A stretch of DNA of 64,000 nucleotides. Origin: ZC4RG29 sp964521255. Its GTDB lineage: Bacteria; Bacteroidota; Bacteroidia; Cytophagales; Cyclobacteriaceae. The stretch spans positions 496,001 to 560,000 of the forward strand of contig CAZFRM010000001.1 of NCBI GenBank assembly GCA_964521255.1, written 5' to 3'. Shown here piece by piece: positions 1 through 8,916 of the stretch. The notes below the pieces were generated by a model that was not told the DNA's origin, did no database searches, and worked only from the letters and a program-made list of their open reading frames with translations. Position numbers and translations under genes: made by a program. Numbering within the stretch: the stretch's first letter is position 1; every line of letters starts with the position of its first letter.

Positions 1-2787
1 CGCATAGAACTTTTTGGAGATGAGGTTGATAGTATCCGAACGTTTGATCCCGGGTCACAAATTTCGGTGGATGAACTGGATAATGTTAGTGTGATTCCAA
101 ACGTCCAAACAAAACTCTTACAGGAAGATCGTCAATCACTTTTAGAATTCGCGGGAGAGCAATCAATTCTGTGGTTCAAGGACTATGAGCTAACCTGTGA
201 CGTCGTTCAAAAAAGTTTTGAAAAAGCAGAAGGCTCTTTGTCAAAGATTCTCAAAGAGAGCGGAACGCAGGTGGTGGCATCACCCGAAAAACTTTTTGTT
301 GGTGGAGCTGCATTTAAAACATTCTGTAATCCATTTTCATGTGTGGAGTTTGGAAGTCGCCATACCTTATCCTCCAGCACCAGTTTCGAGTTTCAATCTT
401 CCGCACAACCTTCATTCAATAAAAATTTTGAATTACTGGTAAATGATCTTTACGAACATCAACTCCAGGGTTACAGCAACTTCATCGCTTCAGATTTACC
501 GCGGCAACTGGAGAGACTCAAAGGAATTTTTGCAGAGATAAGCACATCACTTGAATTTCAATCTCTTGAGATTCCGCTTCGTCAGGGATTTGTTGACAGA
601 TCACTTAAAATTGTTTGCTACACAGATCATCAGATATTTGAACGTTATCATCGTTATCGCGCCAAGGAAAAATTCAGTAAGTCAAAAGCTCTTACGCTTC
701 GTGAACTTCAAACCCTACAACCAGGCGACTTCGTTACGCATATCGATTATGGAATAGGAAAGTTTGCAGGCCTGGAGAAAAAAGAAGTTAACGGCCATGA
801 GCAGGAAGCCATACGTCTTGTATTCAAGGATGATGATATGCTTTATGTAAGTATTCACTCACTGCATAAAATTTCAAAGTACTCAGGCAAAGAAGGAACT
901 CCTCCTGCTATCAGCAAGCTTGGAACACAGGAGTGGGAAATCAAAAAAGCCAAAGTAAAAAAACGTGTCAAGGATATTGCCAAGGAGTTAATCGAACTAT
1001 ACGCCAAGCGAAAGTCAGCGCCGGGCTACGCCTTCTCTCAGGACGGCTATTTGCAGGCAGAGTTGGAAACATCTTTCATGTATGAGGATACGCCTGATCA
1101 GTCGAAGGCTACTGAAAATGTAAAGCAGGACATGGAAAATCCTCATCCAATGGATCGCTTGGTATGTGGTGATGTTGGTTTTGGAAAAACAGAAGTGGCT
1201 ATTCGCGCAACGTTCAAAGCCACTGCCGATGGAAAACAAGTTGCCATACTTGTTCCTACTACTATATTGGCTATGCAGCATTATAGAACATTCAGCGAGC
1301 GGCTTTCCGGTTTTCCGGTGCGGATTGAATACATATCACGGTTCAAATCAACAAAGGAAATTAAAAGCATTATTGAAGAAGTTAAGGAAGGAAAAATTGA
1401 CATTCTGATAGGAACGCATCGTATCATCAGTAAAGATGTTGAGTTCAAAGATCTGGGGTTGCTTGTTGTTGACGAAGAACAAAAGTTTGGCGTAAAAGCA
1501 AAGGACCGGTTAAAGGAGTTAAAGTTAAATGTTGATGTACTTACGCTGACAGCAACGCCCATTCCCCGCACACTTCATTTTTCCCTCATGGGTGCTCGGG
1601 ATTTAAGTATCATTGCTACACCTCCACCGAACCGCCAACCGGTTACTACCGCCCTTCATACTTTCAATGAAGTTGTTATCCGTGACGCTGTGAGTGCAGA
1701 GTTAAGGCGAGGAGGACAAGTTTTTTTTGTACATAACCGTGTGAGTGATATTGAAGGAATTGCAAATGTAATTTACAAGCTGGTTCCTGATTCACGGATC
1801 GGCATAGCCCATGGACAGATGGAGGGTGATAAGCTTGAAAAGGTGATGATTAAATTCATTGATGGAGATTACGATGTGCTGGTTTCAACGAACATTATTG
1901 AGTCTGGGCTTGATATTCCGAATGCAAACACCATTATCATTAACCAGGCCCATATGTTTGGCCTTTCTGATCTTCATCAAATGCGTGGCCGTGTAGGTAG
2001 ATCAAATAAAAAGGCGTTTTGTTATTTGCTGACTCCGCCAGCCTCACAATTAACGGCTGATTCAAGAAAACGATTATCTGCGTTAGAGGAATTTTCAGAA
2101 TTAGGTGATGGATTTAAAGTAGCTATGCGTGATCTCGACATTCGTGGTGCCGGCAACTTATTAGGCGCAGAACAAAGTGGTTTTATAACGGATCTTGGAT
2201 TTGATACCTATCACAAAATTCTTGACGATGCAATACAGGAATTGAAGGAAACAGACTTCAGGGATTTGTTTGCTAAGGAACTTTCAGAAAAAGCAAAACT
2301 CATTGTTCAGGATTGTGTAATCGAAACCGACCTGGAGATTTTAATTCCGGAAACTTTTGTAAACAATGTCAGTGAAAGACTTCAGCTCTATTCAAGATTG
2401 GATAATATCAAAGACGAAGAACAACTATCTTCATTCAGCAATGAAGTTAGGGATAGGTTCGGCGTTTTACCTGAATCTGTTGAAGAGTTGATTAACTCAG
2501 TAAGGCTTCGTTGGCTCGGAGAAAAACTTGGATTTGAAAAATTGGTTTTAAAAAATGAGCGTCTTCGGGGATTTTTTACATCAACCAATGATCAATACTT
2601 CAGCTCTGAAATATTTGGACAAATACTTTTGTTTGTTCAAACACATACAAAGCGTTGTAAAATGCGCGACCAGGGAGGGAAGGCAATAATGATAGTCGAA
2701 GAAATTCCTTCAGTAGATTCCGCTATTGATTTACTTTCTCAAATGGAGTCCTCAAAAAGATCGGCTAAAGAAATCTTATCCAAATAA
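1..2787 (+). CDS. mfd: Transcription-repair coupling factor Mfd, 5' truncated
   Basis: Mfd is an ATP-dependent translocase that removes RNA polymerase stalled at DNA lesions and recruits UvrA. The reading frame is open from base 1 and reads RIELFGDEVDSIR, the end of the UvrB-like domain, so the true start lies outside the window; about 200 residues of a usual ~1,100 are missing. Then follow the RNA polymerase-interacting domain (DFVTHIDYGIG, near base 730), a RecG-type helicase core with Walker A GDVGFGKTE (near 1170), Walker B DEEQ (near 1470), TATPIPRTL (near 1550), RGRVGRS (near 1985), and the C-terminal TRCF domain. No stop or frameshift interrupts the frame. A RecG paralogue sits at 32.5 kb and shares the helicase motifs. 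Identification is secure. Confidence 0.97.
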   Translation, partial: RIELFGDEVDSIRTFDPGSQISVDELDNVSVIPNVQTKLLQEDRQSLLEFAGEQSILWFKDYELTCDVVQKSFEKAEGSLSKILKESGTQVVASPEKLFVGGAAFKTFCNPFSCVEFGSRHTLSSSTSFEFQSSAQPSFNKNFELLVNDLYEHQLQGYSNFIASDLPRQLERLKGIFAEISTSLEFQSLEIPLRQGFVDRSLKIVCYTDHQIFERYHRYRAKEKFSKSKALTLRELQTLQPGDFVTHIDYGIGKFAGLEKKEVNGHEQEAIRLVFKDDDMLYVSIHSLHKISKYSGKEGTPPAISKLGTQEWEIKKAKVKKRVKDIAKELIELYAKRKSAPGYAFSQDGYLQAELETSFMYEDTPDQSKATENVKQDMENPHPMDRLVCGDVGFGKTEVAIRATFKATADGKQVAILVPTTILAMQHYRTFSERLSGFPVRIEYISRFKSTKEIKSIIEEVKEGKIDILIGTHRIISKDVEFKDLGLLVVDEEQKFGVKAKDRLKELKLNVDVLTLTATPIPRTLHFSLMGARDLSIIATPPPNRQPVTTALHTFNEVVIRDAVSAELRRGGQVFFVHNRVSDIEGIANVIYKLVPDSRIGIAHGQMEGDKLEKVMIKFIDGDYDVLVSTNIIESGLDIPNANTIIINQAHMFGLSDLHQMRGRVGRSNKKAFCYLLTPPASQLTADSRKRLSALEEFSELGDGFKVAMRDLDIRGAGNLLGAEQSGFITDLGFDTYHKILDDAIQELKETDFRDLFAKELSEKAKLIVQDCVIETDLEILIPETFVNNVSERLQLYSRLDNIKDEEQLSSFSNEVRDRFGVLPESVEELINSVRLRWLGEKLGFEKLVLKNERLRGFFTSTNDQYFSSEIFGQILLFVQTHTKRCKMRDQGGKAIMIVEEIPSVDSAIDLLSQMESSKRSAKEILSK

Positions 2788-3002
2788 GGTTGAAGACCCA
2801 TTGGGTTATCAAAAGCGTTTATCATCAAAACCTTTTGATGCGTTGTTGAAAAAAACACTTCAATAAAGAAGTCATTTGCGTGATACAGAAATACTTTACA
2901 TTCACCCAGCGATCGATGAATAAGGTAGTTTCCGTGAAAAGTGATCACATCACATTTCTTATCGAATGGCATGATCCGGAAATCGTCTAAAGCAAGTGTC
3001 AT
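2739..3002 (-). CDS. Conserved-looking small protein, antisense to the mfd 3' end
   Basis: The product is 87 residues of unknown function, with no signal peptide or membrane segment. It is rich in aromatic and charged residues (DVITFHGNYLI, FFIEVFFS, LDKISLADLF), which suggests a small compact cytosolic fold. From memory it resembles short uncharacterised Bacteroidota proteins, but no family is assigned. The frame also offers a TTG two codons upstream; the ATG at 3002 is preferred. The 3' end overlaps mfd by 49 bp tail to tail, which is longer than the other convergent overlaps here. Its codons look like real coding sequence rather than an antisense shadow. Confidence 0.55.
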   Translation of the reverse strand: MTLALDDFRIMPFDKKCDVITFHGNYLIHRSLGECKVFLYHANDFFIEVFFSTTHQKVLMINAFDNPMGLQPYLDKISLADLFEDSI

Positions 3003-3076
3003 AATCAAAAAGTATTTCTGACACCATTCAAAAAACTATGCCATGAAAGCTAATCAGCCTGCCAAAGCGCTTTAAC

Positions 3077-3098
3077 GTGATAAAATGCAACTTATCAC
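3077..3098. promoter_or_regulatory. Operator-like inverted repeat upstream of gldJ
   Basis: GTGATAA and TTATCAC form a perfect 7-bp inverted repeat with an 8-nt spacer. This 22-bp spacing suits a dimeric DNA-binding protein. It lies about 175 bp before gldJ and about 75 bp before the small leftward gene, so its target is unclear. No regulator is identified. Confidence 0.25.
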
Positions 3099-3214
3099 CT
3101 GGTCGGCTTCCCAAAAATGGAAGATGCATTCTATAAACAATACAACTTCGATCCGAACGTTTAAGATGAGCAATGTAATCTTACATTCAAGATTTGGCAA
3201 TTAGGCGATTACAC

Positions 3215-3246
3215 TTGCAAACCATATGGTTCTCTGTATATCTTAG
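3215..3246 (+). promoter_or_regulatory. Candidate Bacteroidota promoter for gldJ
   Basis: TTG at 3215-3217 and TATCTTAG at 3239-3246 are separated by 21 nt. The Bacteroidota primary sigma factor consensus is TTTG or TTG, 17-23 nt, TAnnTTTG, so the -7 box has one mismatch. The box ends 27 nt before the gldJ ATG. Confidence 0.4.
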
Positions 3247-3273
3247 CAGTTCGTTTTTAAAAACTTTTTTCAA

Positions 3274-4494
3274 ATGAGGTATTCTTTTAGAACTCTTGTG
3301 TATCTCCTGGGCGGGTCTGTTGCATTAACAGCTTGTTCACTTTTTGGAGGAAAAGGGGGTAAGCCAACGGCTCAAAACCCTGGTCAGATCAGTAATGCGA
3401 CAGGACTGGCATTTAATGATGAAGACGCCGGTGGTTTTATGGTAAAACCTTATAAAGGTCAACCCGATGCTCCAAACATGGTCTTTATCGAAGGTGGCCG
3501 CGCCGTAATGGGTTCCTTTGAAGAGGATGTCATGTCTTATCGTGACAACGTTGAAAGAACTGTTTCGGTAGCTTCTTTTTATATGGATGAAACTGAAATT
3601 GCTAATATTAACTGGTTAGAGTACCTGCATTTTCTTGCTAAAGATTCTTCGCAAGAAGTTTATCAGGCTGCATTACCTGACACAACAGTTTGGATTGGTA
3701 AACTTGCTTTTAATGATCCTTACGTTGATCACTATTTGCGCTATCCCGGTTTCCGTTATTTCCCTGTAGTTGGGGTAAGCTGGACCCAGGCCAGCAAATA
3801 TGCAGCATGGAGAACCAATGCAGTTAATATGGCGCTTGCTGAAAAAGCAGGTGAAGAGTTTGCTGAAACAGATGGCAGAATTCCTTTGGAATCTGGTATT
3901 GTAGTACCTGCTTATAGACTACCCACAGAAGCAGAGTGGGAATATGCCGCACAAGCACTTTTCGGAACACAATGGTTGGAAGAAATGCAAACCCACCAGC
4001 GTATTTATCCTTGGGATGGTCACGCAGTACGTAATCCGTATGGAAAACAAATGGGCTTTATGCTTGCTAACTTCAAGCGTGGTCGCGGTGACTATGCAGG
4101 TATTGCAGGTAAATTGAATGATGGAGCATTAATCACTTCATATATATATGAGTTCCCTCCTAATGATTACGGTCTTTATAATATGGCCGGTAACGTAAGC
4201 GAGTGGGTTCAGGATATTTACCGTCCTATGTCTTATCAGGATTTTGACGATCTCAACCCTATAAGAAGAGATGGATTTCTTGATGATGTAAGCGGATACA
4301 ACAGCGATTTTGAAAATAACCCGGAAGGCTTTACCTCGCTTATCACGGATCGTGCAAGAGTTTATAAAGGTGGTAGCTGGAAGGATGTTGCTTACTGGAT
4401 GTCTCCGGGTACAAGAAGATTTTTAGATCAGGACTCAGCAACAGCTACGGTAGGTTTCCGTTGCGCAATGATCAGAGCTGGATCAAATTACTAA
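3274..4494 (+). CDS. gldJ: Gliding motility lipoprotein GldJ-type, SUMF1 domain
   Basis: The 406-residue product starts with a lipoprotein signal (lipobox LTAC, Cys21), so it should be anchored to an envelope membrane. The body is a formylglycine-generating-enzyme-like (SUMF1) domain: PNMVFIEGG near residue 68, then LPTEAEWEYAA, YNMAGNVSEWVQDIY, and GGSWKDVAYWMSPGTRR with VGFRCAM at the C-terminus. In gliding Bacteroidota, GldJ and GldK are such lipoproteins and support the SprB adhesin track and the type IX secretion/gliding machinery. The WKDVAYWMSPGTRR ending resembles GldJ more than GldK, but separation from paralogous SUMF1 lipoproteins is by memory only. The protein is shorter than Flavobacterium GldJ (about 560 residues). 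It is monocistronic, with its own promoter and a strong terminator. Confidence 0.75.
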   Translation: MRYSFRTLVYLLGGSVALTACSLFGGKGGKPTAQNPGQISNATGLAFNDEDAGGFMVKPYKGQPDAPNMVFIEGGRAVMGSFEEDVMSYRDNVERTVSVASFYMDETEIANINWLEYLHFLAKDSSQEVYQAALPDTTVWIGKLAFNDPYVDHYLRYPGFRYFPVVGVSWTQASKYAAWRTNAVNMALAEKAGEEFAETDGRIPLESGIVVPAYRLPTEAEWEYAAQALFGTQWLEEMQTHQRIYPWDGHAVRNPYGKQMGFMLANFKRGRGDYAGIAGKLNDGALITSYIYEFPPNDYGLYNMAGNVSEWVQDIYRPMSYQDFDDLNPIRRDGFLDDVSGYNSDFENNPEGFTSLITDRARVYKGGSWKDVAYWMSPGTRRFLDQDSATATVGFRCAMIRAGSNY

Positions 4495-4523
4495 GAGAAT
4501 ACCTTTTAGATATAAAAACAAAG

Positions 4524-4560
4524 AAGCCGTTTCGAATTTCGAAACGGCTTTTCATTTTTT
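4524..4560 (+). terminator. Intrinsic terminator after gldJ
   Basis: A perfect 13-bp inverted repeat (AAGCCGTTTCGAA, 4524-4536, with its complement at 4538-4550) is followed by TTCATTTTTT. The stem begins 29 bp after the gldJ stop. It is symmetric, but the T-run supports rightward termination. Confidence 0.9.
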
Positions 4561-4617
4561 AACTCATTACAAAATCCTTTGTAAAGAATTTCTGAAGGAG
4601 AATCCCTATATTCAGGG

Positions 4618-7600
4618 ATGCCCATTTTAGTCAGAATCCTAATCCTACTAAATTTCATTTTTCACTCAACCGTATATTCTCAGTCTTCTGAATCTTCATC
4701 AAATTTTTACAATGAGGGGGAACGCCTTGCTAAAACAAAACCACGGCTTGCCTTTCAATCTTTTGAAAGAGCGATAGAACTGGCAGAGAAGAATAATGAT
4801 TGGACGTTATATCTAAGAGCGATTAATGCTGCTGCTACTCTGAACTTCAAAGACCTGGAGAAAGAAGAAACTCAAGTATTTAAAAGGGTTAAAGAAGCAC
4901 TCCAAACACCCGGTATCAATTCCCAACAATTACGCTTTCAAAAAGCACTGCTTCATTACCATGCCGGCGAATTTTATCTGGATCTGACAAATGAAGTAGA
5001 TTCTGCGATCTATAATTTTAACTCAGCCATTGATATTCTTAAATCTACGGTTGGAGAAGAAAACGAATATGTGGCTGCCTGCTACCATGGATTAGGAGAT
5101 GTTTACAAATACTTCAAGTTCGAGTTTTTTGAAGCCGAAAAGTGTTATGAAAAAGCCCTTGACACAAGACAACGAATTAAATTCGATGACCAATTAACAT
5201 TAGCCAAAAACTATTATAATCTCGCAACCACTAATCGTTCGCAAGAAGATTTTGAAAAAGCAATTGCGTACGGGCTACAAACTATAGAACTAACAAAAAA
5301 AGTAAATGACTTAGAGTTACTTGAAAAAACTTATAACATGGTTGCTAATATCTACAGTGATATCGGAAATTCTCCCTTGGCAATAGATTATTATCAAAAA
5401 GCTGTTCAAATAAATTTAGCGACAAAAAGTAACCCTGAGTACCTGGCTACTTATTATCAGGGTTTAGGAATAACATACATGAATGACACCCTTATCTCCG
5501 CCGCAATTACCAATTTCTCAAAGGCAATAAATATTTATAAGGGGTTAAAAGATTTGAAGGATAAACTTTTACTTATTCATTGTCTTCGCTTTATGGCTGA
5601 TGCATACCTGCTTGAAAAAAATTATTCTGCGGCTTTTAGTGAGTATAAAGAAATGGAAAGCAGAACAAAATTGCTGGGTATGATGAAAGGCAGACAAGGA
5701 GCTGAAGTGTATTTGGGCTTTGGAAATTATTACGAAAGTAAAAATCTAAACGATTCAGCTCTATATTATTATCAAAAGGCACTGACCGCAGCTATTACAC
5801 CCTTTAAGTCCATGGACGTGGATAACAATCCAACAGAAGAAATGATTGGCACCAATTATTATCTGTTTAATATACTGATGCAAAAAGCGCTGGTTCTTAG
5901 ACGGAAATACAGTACTTCAAAAAATCAAAAGTGTTTACAACAATCATTAAGCTGTTTAGTGCTCGCAGAGAAAATAATGTCACAAGGACGTAATGCTTTA
6001 GACATAGAAGAATCCAAGCAAAGATTTCTGGCCTTAAATTATAATGTTTATGAACAAATAATCTCCACTCTGCACGAAATGGCCATGATTAATCCAAACG
6101 ACTCCATTTATAAAAAGGTCTTTCACTATTTTGAGCTAAGTAAGGCAAGAACATTAATTGACGGATTGATCCGTGCGCAGACTACAGACGTCATTAACCA
6201 GGACGATAATCTTTTTAAGAGACAAAACGAACTCACCAGATCAGTGTCTTCAGTTCAAGATAAGCTATATGAAGAGCAGGAAGCAAGCTCACCAGATTCT
6301 ATTCAGATTATGTTATTGAGAGAAGAAATCATTTCATTAGATCAGTTACTCAAGCAAAATCAAAATTTAATTGCAGTTCAATATCCGGGCTATTTCAAAC
6401 TTCGTTATGACAGCTCAATCCCCACTCTCAGTAGTATAATAGAACTATCGTCGAGACAAGGCTATTCAATACTGGAATACTTTTGGGGGGAAAGGGATGT
6501 ATATGCCCTGGCCATAAGTAGCGATCAATTGATGTTTAAAAGGATAGGCACAGCGGATAGCCTTGGACGGATAACCCATCAGTTACTATCTCATTTTGAT
6601 GAAGAGCATTCTAGCTTGAATATTAACTCTTATGCTCACTTTACCAGTAGCGCTCATCAACTGTATGAAAAGCTGGTTTCACCTTTCGATGTTGTTCTTC
6701 AAAAGAACCAACGTCTTGTGATTATTCCTGACGGACTTTTAAGTCAGGTACCTTTTGATATACTTATTACAGATACACCAAGAACCAAAACTGCAGATTA
6801 TCGATCCATCGTTTACATGATTAAACGATATGCCATTGGGTATGCTTATTCATCTGCAACATTATTCAATAAGATATCACGCCCAAATCATACCAAATCA
6901 GTTTTAGCTATGGCCTTCACTGGCGAAAGAATTATTGGAAAGACAGGTAAAAAATTAACAAAGATAACCGGCGCAGAGATGGAGCTTGTTTCGTTACAAC
7001 ATTACTTTGATTCAGGGAATTTTTTAGTTGGAAAAGATGTCACAGAATCAAACTTTAAAAAATTAGCCCCAACATCCGACATTATACACCTGGCAATTCA
7101 TGGCGAAGGAGATCCTGAGAGAAACTATTCATCGAGTTTATATTTTGAAACAAAACATGACACAAAGGAAGATGGTCAATTACACGCCTATGAACTTTAT
7201 GGACTGAAATTAAATGCTATGCTTACCGTATTGTCGGCTTGCGAATCGGGTTTAGGTAAAGTCTCCAAAGGTGAAGGCATGATGAGCATGTCTAGTGCTT
7301 TTGCTTATTCCGGATGTGAAAATATTTTGATGAGTCTATGGAAAGTAAATGATCAAATTTCTGCCCAACTTATGAAGCAGTTTTACAACAATCTTTTACA
7401 AGGTGAAAATCTTGATATGGCTCTACGAAACACCAAACTTGAATATTTGGCCTCAGCTGATGAATTGACCGCCGACCCTAAAATTTGGGCATCATTAGCT
7501 GCCTACGGAAATCTAAATCCTGTTTTTTCTAAAGACAGAAGCAAAACTTATTATTATATTTTTGGCGGATGCTGCCTTCTTGTTCTGCTTCTGTATTTAT

Positions 7601-7635
7601 GGAAAAGAAATATGCGGATGATGGTAAAAGATTAG
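4618..7635 (+). CDS. Secreted, membrane-anchored TPR-CHAT caspase-like protein
   Basis: The 1,005-residue protein has an N-terminal signal peptide (residues 1-21, ending VYSQS), about 500 residues of tetratricopeptide repeats, a helical linker, and a C-terminal CHAT domain (about 640-970). CHAT domains are caspase/separase-like cysteine peptidases. The likely catalytic pair is visible: His828 in HLAIHGEGD and Cys875 in VLSACESGLG, followed by the usual GEGMMSMSSAFAYSGC helix. A hydrophobic segment (about 980-998) and a basic tail follow, so the peptidase should face the periplasm, tethered by its C-terminus. The start is supported by AAGGAGAA about 20 nt upstream. The gene converges on an ECF sigma/anti-sigma operon and overlaps its last gene by 4 nt. 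The substrate is unknown; a link to that operon is inferred from position only. Confidence 0.9.
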   Translation: MPILVRILILLNFIFHSTVYSQSSESSSNFYNEGERLAKTKPRLAFQSFERAIELAEKNNDWTLYLRAINAAATLNFKDLEKEETQVFKRVKEALQTPGINSQQLRFQKALLHYHAGEFYLDLTNEVDSAIYNFNSAIDILKSTVGEENEYVAACYHGLGDVYKYFKFEFFEAEKCYEKALDTRQRIKFDDQLTLAKNYYNLATTNRSQEDFEKAIAYGLQTIELTKKVNDLELLEKTYNMVANIYSDIGNSPLAIDYYQKAVQINLATKSNPEYLATYYQGLGITYMNDTLISAAITNFSKAINIYKGLKDLKDKLLLIHCLRFMADAYLLEKNYSAAFSEYKEMESRTKLLGMMKGRQGAEVYLGFGNYYESKNLNDSALYYYQKALTAAITPFKSMDVDNNPTEEMIGTNYYLFNILMQKALVLRRKYSTSKNQKCLQQSLSCLVLAEKIMSQGRNALDIEESKQRFLALNYNVYEQIISTLHEMAMINPNDSIYKKVFHYFELSKARTLIDGLIRAQTTDVINQDDNLFKRQNELTRSVSSVQDKLYEEQEASSPDSIQIMLLREEIISLDQLLKQNQNLIAVQYPGYFKLRYDSSIPTLSSIIELSSRQGYSILEYFWGERDVYALAISSDQLMFKRIGTADSLGRITHQLLSHFDEEHSSLNINSYAHFTSSAHQLYEKLVSPFDVVLQKNQRLVIIPDGLLSQVPFDILITDTPRTKTADYRSIVYMIKRYAIGYAYSSATLFNKISRPNHTKSVLAMAFTGERIIGKTGKKLTKITGAEMELVSLQHYFDSGNFLVGKDVTESNFKKLAPTSDIIHLAIHGEGDPERNYSSSLYFETKHDTKEDGQLHAYELYGLKLNAMLTVLSACESGLGKVSKGEGMMSMSSAFAYSGCENILMSLWKVNDQISAQLMKQFYNNLLQGENLDMALRNTKLEYLASADELTADPKIWASLAAYGNLNPVFSKDRSKTYYYIFGGCCLLVLLLYLWKRNMRMMVKD

Positions 7636-8135
7636 GGACGAATGTCGCCATTGTACCGCTTGGATGTGCTCACGTTCGATTTGCCTGCACTGTTTTGCAC
7701 ATATTTAATCCGGTCGATTTTATCAAACTCTGGCGCTATATTATGAATATAATCCTCATTGATTCCTTGTTTTGCGGTTGTGGCTGCCAGTCTTGCAAAA
7801 TCATCTAAGCTAATTGATTTGCCTCCGACTTGAACTTTAATCGTATTGTTATAATAATCAATTCGACCTTTAATATTTGGAATTAATTTTTCGGTTATAA
7901 ATTTCAAAACTGCTATTAACTGATCCGCTTCTACAATTTTTTGGTTGCCGTTAAAAAATCGTGATGAATCATTCAAATCGATATCAATAACCAGTCCCAG
8001 ACTGTCACCTTCATTCTCACTGCCACCTTTTTTTTTCTCAGCTACAACTTTAAGACTGAAAGCTATTGGATACTCCATATCCTCATTGGGAGACATATCT
8101 GTCAATTTCATTTCAATGTCTTCAAATGTTTTCAT
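7632..8135 (-). CDS. Unknown protein, third gene of the ECF sigma operon
   Basis: The product is 167 residues with no signal peptide or transmembrane segment. Visible features are an acidic, methionine-rich N-terminus (SPNEDMEYP), a lysine/glycine-rich loop (VAEKKKGGSENEGD) and a mixed alpha/beta core with IDIDLNDSS and IKVQVGGKSISLDDF. No family is recognised. It starts 31 bp downstream of the anti-sigma-like gene and is probably cotranscribed with it. It ends in a 4-nt stop-to-stop overlap (TTAG) with the TPR-CHAT gene. In the type III-E CRISPR system, the TPR-CHAT neighbours are the protease substrate and a sigma factor, so this protein is worth testing as a substrate or accessory; that is speculation. 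Confidence 0.7.
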   Translation of the reverse strand: MKTFEDIEMKLTDMSPNEDMEYPIAFSLKVVAEKKKGGSENEGDSLGLVIDIDLNDSSRFFNGNQKIVEADQLIAVLKFITEKLIPNIKGRIDYYNNTIKVQVGGKSISLDDFARLAATTAKQGINEDYIHNIAPEFDKIDRIKYVQNSAGKSNVSTSKRYNGDIRP

Positions 8136-8166
8136 GTGATTTAGGGTTAGGGTTAGACAAATTGAG

Positions 8167-8916
8167 TTAGTTTACTTTTTTCAGTAATTCTTTTGCTTTG
8201 TTCGAATAAGAAATTTCAGTTCCGCTCAATTCTTCCAACAACATTTTTGCCTTGCCAACATCTCCTTCTTTCAAATAACAAAGGCTGAGAAACCATTTAG
8301 CTTGTGTGTCCAATTCATCAAAATCTTTGATCACTGTGAGAAAGTTATTTTTGGCTTCCTCAACATTGCCCAATTTTAGGTTTGCATTACCCGCTAAAAA
8401 TAGCACATCGGGTTCTTTACCATTTTGTAAAATTTTGTTGAATCCTGCTAATGCAGTTTCAAAATCTCCCCGCTCATACGCCTGAAATGCCTCTGCCCGT
8501 TCTGTAACCTCATCCGTGCCTCTAAGAGTGGGCTCAAAAACATTTGGATAGGGTGTAAACTGAGATTGAAAGAGTTGCTCGGGATCTTCTTGAACCGGCA
8601 ACATCAACGAGCCAACAACAGCCAGAATTAATAACGCCGCTGCAACCTTAAAATACCAGGTATTCCATTTGATGGTTTTTATAACGCCAGGTCGCTCATG
8701 CCTGATATTTTTTTCAACTTGCTTTAGCATTTCAAGATCGCGAAGCAAGCCATCATAATGGATGGATTTGATGAGCGCTTTTTCCTGATCAAAAAGTGCC
8801 TTAAAGTTGGCGTCCGTTTCCAATCGGGTATTGACAAGATTAACTTCTGCATCCGACAGTTCCTGATCGAAATACTTTTCGACTAGCATAATATCTTTTT
8901 CATTTTCCGTATTCAT
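8167..8916 (-). CDS. Membrane anti-sigma-like protein with periplasmic TPRs
   Basis: The 249-residue protein has an acidic, helical N-terminal region typical of Bacteroidota anti-sigma proteins (VEKYFDQELSDAE and RLETDANF, residues 12-38), one transmembrane helix (about 88-107), and C-terminal tetratricopeptide-like repeats (about 140-249: AYERGDFETALAGFNKIL, GNVEEAKNNFLTVI, KEGDVGKAKMLLEEL). Topology would place the sigma-binding part in the cytoplasm and the TPRs in the periplasm. The start overlaps the end of the ECF sigma gene by 17 bp, the usual translational coupling of a sigma and its anti-sigma. The anti-sigma role is inferred from this layout; no zinc-binding HxxxCxxC is present, so it is not a ZAS-type anti-sigma. 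Confidence 0.75.
   Translation of the reverse strand: MNTENEKDIMLVEKYFDQELSDAEVNLVNTRLETDANFKALFDQEKALIKSIHYDGLLRDLEMLKQVEKNIRHERPGVIKTIKWNTWYFKVAAALLILAVVGSLMLPVQEDPEQLFQSQFTPYPNVFEPTLRGTDEVTERAEAFQAYERGDFETALAGFNKILQNGKEPDVLFLAGNANLKLGNVEEAKNNFLTVIKDFDELDTQAKWFLSLCYLKEGDVGKAKMLLEELSGTEISYSNKAKELLKKVN

Noticed and set aside
7569..7808. Rightward frame over the CHAT 3' end
   Set aside because: It is a shadow of two real convergent genes, with a Cys-rich unnatural translation.
8141..8156. Telomere-like TTAGGG repeats (2.7 copies) between two operon genes
   Set aside because: Only 16 bp, in a 31-bp gap; likely chance or slippage, with no other support.
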